Assembly (NCBI GenBank): GCA_030616195.1
Contig: JAUWXW010000092.1
Location: forward strand, 1-6,679
From: Chloroflexota bacterium
Lineage (GTDB): Bacteria; Chloroflexota; Dehalococcoidia; RBG-13-53-26
Direction: 5' to 3'
DNA length: 6,679 nt
Both the position numbers and the translations under genes were made by a program. Below the pieces are notes generated by a model that saw nothing but the letters and a program-made list of their open reading frames with translations, was not told the DNA's origin and searched no databases. Position 1 is the first letter of the stretch. Each line of letters begins with the position of its first letter. Below, one piece after another: positions 1 to 5,823 of this stretch.

Positions 1-1
1 G

Positions 2-274
2 AATGTCCAGGACGAGCAGAGGATCCCCCTCGACGAGATAGAAGAGGAATACGGACTCGTGGGCATAGTCTTAGTGGACGACAAACCGAAATTGCTCATC
101 TACGAACGCGGGCAAGCTAACCCGCTTGGAATCACGACCTACAGAGTGGAAGACTATGAGTCTCTTTACGACAGCGAAATGACATCGCCCGAGTTGGACT
201 CCGGAATACCGACCTCTAACCCTGTTGACTTCATTCAATATCCATTTGAAGTAAGCCTGGAGAACAAGGTCTAG
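2..274 (+). CDS. C-terminal end (as read) of the upstream gene, truncated by TAG; 5' end outside window
   Basis: This is the piece that would be translated if the TAG at 272-274 terminates. It gives 90 codons, open through the left edge. Residues about 1-38 look like the last strands of an extracytoplasmic domain (GIVLVDDKPKLLIYERG). About 40 polar linker residues follow, rich in Ser, Asp, Glu and Pro, and then the first 13 residues of an IQxP repeat domain. Ending inside the first strands of that domain would leave it unfolded, which argues that the product was once longer. No membrane span is visible in this fragment. An internal GTG at 59 could be called as a start, but the frame is open upstream of it and no Shine-Dalgarno sequence precedes it, so I treat the gene as partial at its 5' end. 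Confidence 0.6.
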   Translation, partial: NVQDEQRIPLDEIEEEYGLVGIVLVDDKPKLLIYERGQANPLGITTYRVEDYESLYDSEMTSPELDSGIPTSNPVDFIQYPFEVSLENKV

Positions 275-643
275 CTGGTGGGTTATGACGTGGATAGTAG
301 TCAGATAAGGCAAGGCGATGTTTTGCTCTTGACGCTGTATTGGCAAGGGGCTGAGAGGTTGGAGGAAGACTACAAGGTCTTCGTTCACCTGGAAACTGAT
401 CACATTTGGGGGCAAGAAGACCACGTGCCGGCCTGCGGAACTCGCCCCACTACAACCTGGGTGCCGGGCGAAGTGATCGTGGACAGATACAGTCTATTGA
501 TCGACCCCCACACTCCAGCCGGGAGGTATCCTATCCTCGTCGGCATGTACGAGCCCTCGGCCGGCCGACGGATGCAGATATTCAATGAATGGGGGGCCAT
601 AGCTGGAGATGCTATCCCATTGATAGAGGTGACTGTCATCCCA
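233..643 (+). repeat. IQxP repeat domain, copy R0 (interrupted by TAG)
   Basis: This is the first of five protein-level copies in the window, 137 codons counting the stop at codon 14. It starts IQYP and contains the shared landmarks: LVGYDV, LTLYW, YKVFVHL, WGQ.D, PTT.W..GEV..D.Y and P.GRY.ILVGMY. It most resembles R3 and R4 rather than R1 or R2. All 123 codons after the stop keep the family pattern, with no second disabling change. Confidence 0.85.
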
Positions 644-646
644 TGA
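278..646 (+). CDS. Detached IQxP repeat-domain fragment downstream of the TAG (same gene as the preceding piece)
   Basis: The 122-codon frame from GTG 278 to TGA 644-646 is in the same frame as the fragment ending at 274. It contains nearly a whole IQxP domain: GYDV, LTLYWQ, YKVFVHLE, WGQED, PTTTWVPGEVIVDRY, PAGRYPILVGMY. It has no signal peptide or membrane span, and it would begin in the middle of a beta strand. Independent translation is therefore unlikely to give a useful protein. A weak AAGG at 266-269 lies 8 bases before the GTG, so a low level of restart cannot be excluded. Its stop overlaps the start of the next gene (ATGA at 643-646). Keeping that coupling intact matters for downstream expression if the TAG really terminates translation, because ribosomes would then not reach the junction. 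Confidence 0.5.
   Translation: MGYDVDSSQIRQGDVLLLTLYWQGAERLEEDYKVFVHLETDHIWGQEDHVPACGTRPTTTWVPGEVIVDRYSLLIDPHTPAGRYPILVGMYEPSAGRRMQIFNEWGAIAGDAIPLIEVTVIP
626..646 (+). promoter_or_regulatory. Shine-Dalgarno and ATGA stop/start overlap deciding the start at 643
   Basis: GAGGTGA at 626-632 lies 10 bases before ATG 643. The ATG overlaps the TGA of the preceding frame (644-646). An in-frame ATG at 589 would add 18 residues, but it has no purine-rich site before it and would place the start deep inside the upstream gene. The added residues also read as noise (GGHSWRCYPIDRGD), so 643 is preferred. The overlap implies translational coupling. Confidence 0.8.
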
Positions 647-3600
647 AGATAAAGCACGAAGCAAAGCCTGTCCTGAGCGTAGTCGAAGGGTGGGAGGCGC
701 TAATAGTTCTCGCCATCTTCGTTTTAGCCCTGCTCCCTCGAATCCTTGATCTGGATGTTTTCATCACTCCGGATGAGCTGAAGTGGACCTGCCGCTCCAT
801 CAACTTCCGAGAGGGCCTGGCCCAAGGCGATTTCGCTCGAACCTATCAGACTGGCCATCCAGGGGTGATCACTATGTGGATTGGGACACTGAGCATGCCA
901 CCCGATCCCACAGGCAAATGGCAAACGATATGCCAGGAGACGAACATCACGCGGATAATGCAGGCCACCCCGCCCGGGACGCTGACAGAAATGACCGAGT
1001 ATCTCTTCGCAGCCAGGCGTGGCGTGGCTATACTGACGGCCGCCAGCGCGGTGATTGTCTATTTCATGGTGCGTCAGCTCCTCGACCGCCGAACCGCCCT
1101 TATCGCAGCGATCCTGATAGCCCTGGATCCATTCTACCTGGCACTCTCTCGCGTGTTGCATCTGGATGCCATAATCACGTCCTTTATGACCATCTCGCTT
1201 CTAGGCCTAGTGCTCTATCTGAAACGCCAACGCCCCTGGCCTTATCTAGCTTTGTCGGGAGCCGCCGCTGCCTTGGCCGCTTTGAACAAGGCGCCGGCTC
1301 TCTTCCTGGCGCCATTCGCTGGCTTAACGCTCGTCGCCTCCGGACGTCGCTCGGGGAAATCACTTCTCAAGATAGGGAAGGAATTCTTGCTGTGGGCGTT
1401 GGTTGCGGGGCTGATTGGATTCGCGCTCTGGCCGGCTCTGTGGGTCGATCCGGTAGGTGCGATCACGGGGGTGCTAGACACGTCTCTCGACTATGCCGAG
1501 CGGCCTCATTGCAACCTGAACTTCTTCTGGGGGCAGATGAGGCCCGACCCAGGCCCCTGGTTCTATCCTGTGGCCTGGGCATTCAGGACGACTCCTCTGG
1601 TCGTGCTTGGCCTCATGTTGTCTGCGATCCTACTCATTAAGAATGAGCAAGGTCAGAGAACTGTCCTGGTTGAGCTTGTAGCCTATGGCATCCTTTTTGC
1701 AGGCTTCATGACCACTGGTCAAAAGAAGTTCGATCGCTACATCCTGCCTATTTTCCCGGCTCTGGACATCGTCGCCGCTGCTGGACTCAATCACCTTGTT
1801 GAGACGATGAATCGAAGGACAAACAGAGTCAACTTCCATTCAATCGCGGTGGTCTTGGTACTTCTGCTATCGGCTGGCTCAACTCTGCCTTACCACCCCT
1901 ATTACTTCCCTTACTATAACCCGCTCGTGGGAGGAAGCACTCAGGCACCCCACACACTGTTGGTGGGTTGGGGAGAGGGCCTGGAAGAGGCGGCTAACTA
2001 CCTGAACCAAAAGGAAGGTGCCCGTGAGCTCCGCGTCGCTCTTCGCTATACGGCCGACTTTGCGCCCTTTTTCGTGGGACGGACGATCCATACTGAAAGT
2101 TACGATCCTGCAACGACGGACTACGTGGTCATCTACGTTAACCAGGTACAGCGAGACCTGAACCCGGAGATCATAGACCGGTACTACGAGAGCCAAGAGC
2201 CCGAGTATACCGTCAGCCTACACGGCATTGACTATGCTTGGGTATATCCAAACTTCAGCTATCGAACGCCTATGGAATACATCACCAGCCACGCCGAAGC
2301 CGATGAGGCCAGTCCTGAGCTTAGTCGAAGGGATGTGATCCTGGTCAGCAAGCCTTCCCTCTTCACCAAACACTACGACGGGGATTTGCCGCTCTATGCG
2401 ATGGACAGCGGCTGGAGTGAGGCAGAAATAGTGACCGAGCTGCAAGAGATTCCCGGAGAGCGACGAAGAATATGGTATGTTAAGTATCTGGAGGAAGATC
2501 CTAATTCTACCCTGGAACTGATCGACCATCAATTGACTATCCATATGTTCAAGGTAGAGGAGCATGTGTACCCTGACATAGCCCTCAACCTCTATCAGGC
2601 CTTCGCCCCCACCTCCTTTGAGATCAGCGCCATCCAGTCACCTCTAGGCCTGAACTTTGAAGGAGATTTACTGCTGAGAGGGTATGGCCTCGTTGATCAG
2701 GTAGCACAGTGGGGCAAGGAGCTGGGGGTAGTTTTCGAGTGGGAAGCTCTACGAGATCTGAATCGGCACTACGCGGCCTTCATCCATCTCGTCGATGAGC
2801 AGGGCCGCATATGGGGACAGGGGGATAAATGGTTGATGAATGAGGCCCTAGTATCCTCTGGTGGTTGGCGGGCTGGGGAGGTAGTGGTAGACCGCTACAG
2901 TGTATCACTGGTGAAAGGCACACTGCCAGGGAGATACACGTTGAGAATTGGGCTCTACGATCAAACCGACGGGAAGAGGCTAGAAATACGAGATAGCAAG
3001 GGAGTACTATTGGGCGAGAGCTGCGAACTGGGGACGATAGAAGTCAGGAGCTCACCGTTTGTAGTCTCTCCCGAGGATCTAGCGATACAACATCCGCTTG
3101 AGAGGAATCTGGCAGGCCAGCTGAAGCTTCTGGGGTACGGCTTGGATAAGGAGGCAGTGGCTTTTGGGGAAGAGTTTACACTGACAGTCTACTGGCAGGC
3201 GCTGAGAGAGATGAATGAGGATTATGAACTCGCTGTGCAGTTGAGGGGAGAGAATGGAGTCTGGGCAGAGGGAAAGTATGTGTTGGGAAACGAGTATCAC
3301 CCTACCAGTCGATGGAGGGAAGGTGAGGCACTGTGGACTCGATATGAGCTGGGGGTGGATCCGGAAGCGCCGTACGTAGAAGGGACCTTGGAAATCGATC
3401 TCTTGGATGCTGAAGGAAGATCGTTGCTAGGAAAGCCTTGCGTACTGACGCAGATGGAGATCCAGGGCCGGCGTTTTGAGGTTCCCCGGATCCAGCATCC
3501 AATGGAGGTCGATCTAGGAGGGACGGTGGCGTTCCTGGGATATGATCTTAAGGCAGAGGAGATCAAGGCTGGCGATATAATACACCTGACTCTCTACTGG

Positions 3601-3912
3601 CGAGCTGCAAAGGAGATGGAGATCAGTTACACGGTTTTCACCCACCTGCTGGGTGAGGACAACAGGCTCTGGGGTCAGAAGGACGGCATTCCGATGAACG
3701 GCAGGCATCCGACGACGCAATGGCAGCACGGAGAAGTGATCGCGGATGAATACCACATAGCCGTGGAGGAGGGGATACCAGAGGGAAGATACCTGTTAGA
3801 GATAGGAATGTACGACTTGGAGACAGGAGAGCGGCTGCCAGCATTCGAGGCAGGAAAGAAGCTAGCGGGAGACAGGATCCTACTGGATAGCGAAATGAGG
3901 GTCGCGGAATGA
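643..3912 (+). CDS. GT-C family glycosyltransferase (family 39, PMT/ArnT-like) with three C-terminal IQxP repeats
   Basis: This 1089-residue integral membrane protein probably transfers a sugar from a polyprenyl-phosphate donor on the outer face of the cytoplasmic membrane. Residues 1-415 are the membrane domain. The first span is at 17-35, followed in the first external loop by the acidic pair D44-E45 (TPDELKW), the usual catalytic site of GT-C enzymes. A TGHPGV..MW.G motif follows, then HLDA with D175, the position of the second conserved acidic residue. KKFDRYILPIFP lies at 361-372 before the last spans, and the final span is near 401-415. Residues 416-663 form an external domain opening with YYFPYYNPLVGG and VGWGEGLEEAANYL. 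Residues 664-814, 815-949 and 950-1089 are three tandem IQxP repeats, making it much longer than a typical 500-700 residue relative. The juxtamembrane PVLSVVEG (residues 9-16) is encoded by a dispersed repeat. Donor and acceptor are unknown. Confidence 0.93.
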   Translation: MKIKHEAKPVLSVVEGWEALIVLAIFVLALLPRILDLDVFITPDELKWTCRSINFREGLAQGDFARTYQTGHPGVITMWIGTLSMPPDPTGKWQTICQETNITRIMQATPPGTLTEMTEYLFAARRGVAILTAASAVIVYFMVRQLLDRRTALIAAILIALDPFYLALSRVLHLDAIITSFMTISLLGLVLYLKRQRPWPYLALSGAAAALAALNKAPALFLAPFAGLTLVASGRRSGKSLLKIGKEFLLWALVAGLIGFALWPALWVDPVGAITGVLDTSLDYAERPHCNLNFFWGQMRPDPGPWFYPVAWAFRTTPLVVLGLMLSAILLIKNEQGQRTVLVELVAYGILFAGFMTTGQKKFDRYILPIFPALDIVAAAGLNHLVETMNRRTNRVNFHSIAVVLVLLLSAGSTLPYHPYYFPYYNPLVGGSTQAPHTLLVGWGEGLEEAANYLNQKEGARELRVALRYTADFAPFFVGRTIHTESYDPATTDYVVIYVNQVQRDLNPEIIDRYYESQEPEYTVSLHGIDYAWVYPNFSYRTPMEYITSHAEADEASPELSRRDVILVSKPSLFTKHYDGDLPLYAMDSGWSEAEIVTELQEIPGERRRIWYVKYLEEDPNSTLELIDHQLTIHMFKVEEHVYPDIALNLYQAFAPTSFEISAIQSPLGLNFEGDLLLRGYGLVDQVAQWGKELGVVFEWEALRDLNRHYAAFIHLVDEQGRIWGQGDKWLMNEALVSSGGWRAGEVVVDRYSVSLVKGTLPGRYTLRIGLYDQTDGKRLEIRDSKGVLLGESCELGTIEVRSSPFVVSPEDLAIQHPLERNLAGQLKLLGYGLDKEAVAFGEEFTLTVYWQALREMNEDYELAVQLRGENGVWAEGKYVLGNEYHPTSRWREGEALWTRYELGVDPEAPYVEGTLEIDLLDAEGRSLLGKPCVLTQMEIQGRRFEVPRIQHPMEVDLGGTVAFLGYDLKAEEIKAGDIIHLTLYWRAAKEMEISYTVFTHLLGEDNRLWGQKDGIPMNGRHPTTQWQHGEVIADEYHIAVEEGIPEGRYLLEIGMYDLETGERLPAFEAGKKLAGDRILLDSEMRVAE
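670..690 (+). repeat. Short dispersed repeat, copy 1 (core CTGAGCGTAGTCGAAGG)
   Basis: This 21-base element matches the one at 2312-2332 at 20 of 21 positions. It is read here as VLSVVEG just before the first membrane span, in a tail where the family has no conserved residues. From memory, near-identical short elements are common in genomes of Chloroflexota and some other bacteria, inside and outside genes; that recollection is unverified here. Confidence 0.7.
2312..2332 (+). repeat. Short dispersed repeat, copy 2 (core CTGAGCTTAGTCGAAGG)
   Basis: This copy differs from the one at 670-690 by one base (G to T at the tenth position). It is read in a different frame, as SPELSRRD at about residues 557-564, in the external domain between the membrane region and the IQxP repeats. 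Similarity at DNA level with different translations points to a DNA element that entered the gene, not to a protein motif. Confidence 0.7.
2632..3084 (+). repeat. IQxP repeat domain, copy R1
   Basis: Residues 664-814 of the 1089-residue protein (151 residues). It starts IQSP and carries RGYGL, AAFIHLVDEQG, WGQGD, GWRAGEVVVDRYS and PGRYTLRIGLYD. The PTT.W segment of other copies is replaced by VSSGGW. It is the longest copy because of an extra linker at its end (SSPFVVSPEDLA). It has a single Cys, C794, in GESCELG, aligned with C933 of R2. R0, R3 and R4 have no Cys at that site. Confidence 0.85.
3085..3489 (+). repeat. IQxP repeat domain, copy R2 (diverged)
   Basis: Residues 815-949 of the same protein (135 residues). 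It starts IQHP and retains LLGYGL, LTVYWQA and HPTSRWREGEA. The central HL becomes QL (ELAVQLRG), the GQ.D segment becomes AEGK, and the closing G.YD becomes DLLD. The reading frame is intact, so it looks like a structural spacer or a copy with a changed ligand site, not a decayed one. C933 (KPCVL) aligns with C794 of R1. Confidence 0.8.
3490..3909 (+). repeat. IQxP repeat domain, copy R3
   Basis: Residues 950-1089, the C-terminus of the 1089-residue protein (140 residues). It starts IQHP and has FLGYDL, LTLYWRA, YTVFTHLL, WGQKD, HPTTQWQHGEVIADEY, PEGRYLLEIGMYDLETG and ERLPAF. This is close to the consensus and more like R4 of the next gene than like its neighbours R1 and R2. It shares an identical 15-base stretch with R4 (3633-3647 and 5534-5548). 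Confidence 0.88.
3897..3912 (+). promoter_or_regulatory. Shine-Dalgarno and ATGA overlap deciding the start at 3909
   Basis: GAGGG at 3897-3901 lies 7 bases before ATG 3909, which overlaps the TGA of the preceding gene (3910-3912). An in-frame TAG at 3888-3890 rules out any start farther upstream, and no other start codon lies between them. The arrangement implies translational coupling of the two transferases. Confidence 0.85.
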
Positions 3913-5810
3913 GGAAAAAGGTGTCCGGTGTGGCTAAAGGAACAGCCTACATACTGGCTTTGTCAGGTCTGCTCATTGTCCTCTGCTTCTGGCAATTGGC
4001 CCATTTGGGAGGGTTCCAGTGGGGCGTTGATGAAGGCATGCATCTAATGGCAGTCTTCTTGATGCAGAAGGGTTACCTTCTATATTCTGACATCTGGAGA
4101 GATCAGCTGCCAGGTCTCGCCGAGCTAATACTGCTTGGTTTTACTGTTTTCGGCAACTCGGTAGCTGTAGGACGTGCCGTGGTTACCCTCTCAGCGACCT
4201 TGGGTCTACTCGGTGTGGCTCTACTAAGCCACGAACTTGGAGGGCCCGTTGGCAGCTTGGTCAGCGTAGTGACAGTGGCCATCGCGCCCAACGTTTTCTG
4301 GCTATCCCGTGCTGTTGTCTCCCCTGACCTTCCTTCTATCAGCCTAGCCACCCTGTCCCTGGCTCTCACGTTCGGCTGGCTACGTACCGGTCGCAGGCGA
4401 TGGCTGGCTTTGGCCGGGATTGTCTTCGCAATGGGCTTCCTAGTGAAGGCAACAGCAACATTGGTTCTTATCCCCCTTGGCCTTACCATTCTCCTTTCTC
4501 ACCAAGAAGAGGGACGTTCAGATTGGGCAGAGAGAGCGAGAGATTTGGGGCTGTTTGCCCTAGCTGTGATCCTACCCATTTTGATCGGCTTATCACGCCA
4601 CGATTGGCGAGCCATGTACGATCAAGTGGTGGTCACCCAACTCCGATCGAGCCAGGTTTACGATCCCAAAGTAGCTTCCCACGCAAGAAAGATATGGCGC
4701 TACTTGAGCGTCCACAACTATGGCCTCCTGGCCTTGGGCCTATATGGCATCATACCTGGCTTGAGAACACGCTGGAGGGAAACCCTAGTCATTCTAACCT
4801 GGCTATGTGTGACCATCATAGCCTTGTTAGTACGCTCCCCTATGTGGCCCAAGCATCACCTCGTGGTTCTGCTCTTACCCCTAGGGGTCTTGGCCGGGAT
4901 CGCCTGCCAGCAGATTTGGGATCATCTACGCCGGATTTCCGCATTGACATCGCGTTCACAGGCACTTCTTATCCTAGGTTTGATTGCTTTGGGGGTCTAT
5001 CTTACAAGCCTGCCCGGGATTCTGAGAACGAATAGGGATCTTCTGGCAGCTCCTACTTATGAGAGCCAGGAATTAGCAGTGCGCTATATCGAACAGACAA
5101 CTGCTGCCGACGATTTCATCATCACCGATTACCCGATAATACCATTCCTGGCTGAGAGGAGGGTACCTCCGTCGCTTTGCACCGTTTCAGGCAAGAGGAT
5201 AAAGATCGGGTTGCTTACGGCTGAGGAGTTGATCGCTGCAACAGAAGAGTACCAGCCTAAAGCCATTATCAGTTGGATTGAACGTTTGCCTCGCTTGCCT
5301 GCTTTCATGGATTGGCTGAGAGGCCGCTACTACCTGGCCTGCACCTACGGTGAAGACCACCGTATTTACCTTGCCTTTGAACCGTCCTCCATACAGAATC
5401 CTCAGAGGGCGAGTTTGGATCATAAAGTTGAGCTCCTGGGTTACACTATCGACAACCCGGCAGTGGAGGCAGGGAGTGCTTTTCATCTAACCTTGTATTT
5501 GCAGGCCAAACAGCGGATGGAGCGCATTTACAAGGTTTTCACCCACCTCCTCGACAGAGAGGAGAACATGTGGGGTCAGAAAGATGAAATCGCCTGGGGT
5601 TGGTTTCATCCAACCACTGACTGGCTTCCTGGGGAGGTGATCGTGCAGGAGTTTGAAATCCCTGTGTCTATCGATGCACCGCCGGGGGCGTACATTATCG
5701 AAGTTGGAATGTACGATTCGGAGACTGGGAAGAGACTGCCGGTTTTCGACGAGAATGGTGAAAGGGTGCCCGAGAAACGCATATTGCTGGGAGAGGTGAA
5801 GGTAAGGTAG
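3909..5810 (+). CDS. GT-C family glycosyltransferase (family 39, PMT_2-like) with one C-terminal IQxP repeat
   Basis: This 633-residue integral membrane protein is predicted to use a polyprenyl-phosphate sugar on the outer membrane face. A Lys/Arg-rich N-terminus precedes the first span (about 12-33). The first external loop holds D41-E42 (WGVDEGMHL), the expected catalytic acidic pair, followed by YLLYSDIWRDQLPG and FGNSVAVGR, typical of this family. SRAVVSPDLPS supplies the second acidic residue, D140. WPKHHLVVLLLP sits where the 1089-residue protein has KKFDRYILPIFP. The last span is near 352-368. Residues 370-494 form an external domain (DDFIITDYPIIPFLAERRVPP, then LTAEELIAA and an RIYLAFE strand). 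Residues 495-633 are one IQxP repeat. It overlaps the gene before it by 4 bases and is followed after 10 bases by the next transferase. Family assignment is firm; substrate is unknown. Confidence 0.93.
   Translation: MRKKVSGVAKGTAYILALSGLLIVLCFWQLAHLGGFQWGVDEGMHLMAVFLMQKGYLLYSDIWRDQLPGLAELILLGFTVFGNSVAVGRAVVTLSATLGLLGVALLSHELGGPVGSLVSVVTVAIAPNVFWLSRAVVSPDLPSISLATLSLALTFGWLRTGRRRWLALAGIVFAMGFLVKATATLVLIPLGLTILLSHQEEGRSDWAERARDLGLFALAVILPILIGLSRHDWRAMYDQVVVTQLRSSQVYDPKVASHARKIWRYLSVHNYGLLALGLYGIIPGLRTRWRETLVILTWLCVTIIALLVRSPMWPKHHLVVLLLPLGVLAGIACQQIWDHLRRISALTSRSQALLILGLIALGVYLTSLPGILRTNRDLLAAPTYESQELAVRYIEQTTAADDFIITDYPIIPFLAERRVPPSLCTVSGKRIKIGLLTAEELIAATEEYQPKAIISWIERLPRLPAFMDWLRGRYYLACTYGEDHRIYLAFEPSSIQNPQRASLDHKVELLGYTIDNPAVEAGSAFHLTLYLQAKQRMERIYKVFTHLLDREENMWGQKDEIAWGWFHPTTDWLPGEVIVQEFEIPVSIDAPPGAYIIEVGMYDSETGKRLPVFDENGERVPEKRILLGEVKVR
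5391..5807 (+). repeat. IQxP repeat domain, copy R4
   Basis: Residues 495-633, the C-terminus of the 633-residue protein (139 residues). It starts IQNP and has ELLGYTI, LTLYLQA (Leu where the others have Trp), YKVFTHLL, WGQKDE, HPTTDWLPGEVIVQEF, PPGAYIIEVGMYDSETG and KRLPVF. GAG at this copy's KVELLGY corresponds to the TAG in R0. Confidence 0.88.
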
Positions 5811-5823
5811 GAGATTTACAGTG
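5810..5823 (+). promoter_or_regulatory. Shine-Dalgarno deciding a GTG start at 5821
   Basis: GGAGA at 5810-5814 begins on the last base of the preceding stop codon and lies 6 bases before GTG 5821. An in-frame TAA at 5803-5805 rules out earlier starts. The next in-frame ATG (5971) would remove the first membrane span and the catalytic DDE, so GTG is the only sensible start. Confidence 0.85.

Larger units (their letters stand above)
2..646 (+). pseudogene. 3' part of a probable glycosyltransferase gene interrupted by an in-frame TAG
   Basis: One reading frame is open from the window edge to a TGA at 644-646, except for a single TAG at 272-274. The stop falls on codon 14 of an IQxP-type repeat domain (233-643). 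The text before it (IQYPFEVSLENKV) and after it (LVGYDV) aligns without a gap to the other copies, for example HKVELLGY in the gene at 3909-5810. There the residue at the stop is Glu (GAG), so one G-to-T change would explain the TAG. The region before the domain ends in a strand-like stretch (LLIYERG) resembling the tail of the extracytoplasmic domain of the gene at 3909-5810 (RIYLAFE), so the missing N-terminus is probably a GT-C transferase; that is inference. Alternatives are a sequencing or assembly error, a recent nonsense mutation, or stop-codon readthrough. The sequence cannot separate these. Confidence 0.75.

Noticed and set aside
589..642. Upstream ATG 589 as the start of the long transferase
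   Set aside because: It has no Shine-Dalgarno sequence, adds 18 unconserved residues and overlaps the upstream gene by 58 bases, while ATG 643 has GAGGTGA and a typical ATGA overlap.
724..1161. Minus-strand open frame of 145 codons, and other long antisense frames such as 71-424, 4103-4489 and 5487-5864
   Set aside because: They lie opposite well-supported transferase genes or the repeat domain, have no recognisable family, no good ribosome sites, and compositions expected from the complement of the coding strand.
783..1640. Plus-strand open frame of 285 codons inside the long transferase
   Set aside because: It lies in another frame over the membrane domain. Its product is rich in Arg, Ser, Pro and Gly with no spans or motifs, as expected of a shadow.
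4400..5035. Plus-strand open frame of 211 codons inside the 633-residue transferase
   Set aside because: It is a shadow frame. The main frame carries clear membrane spans and family motifs over the same bases.
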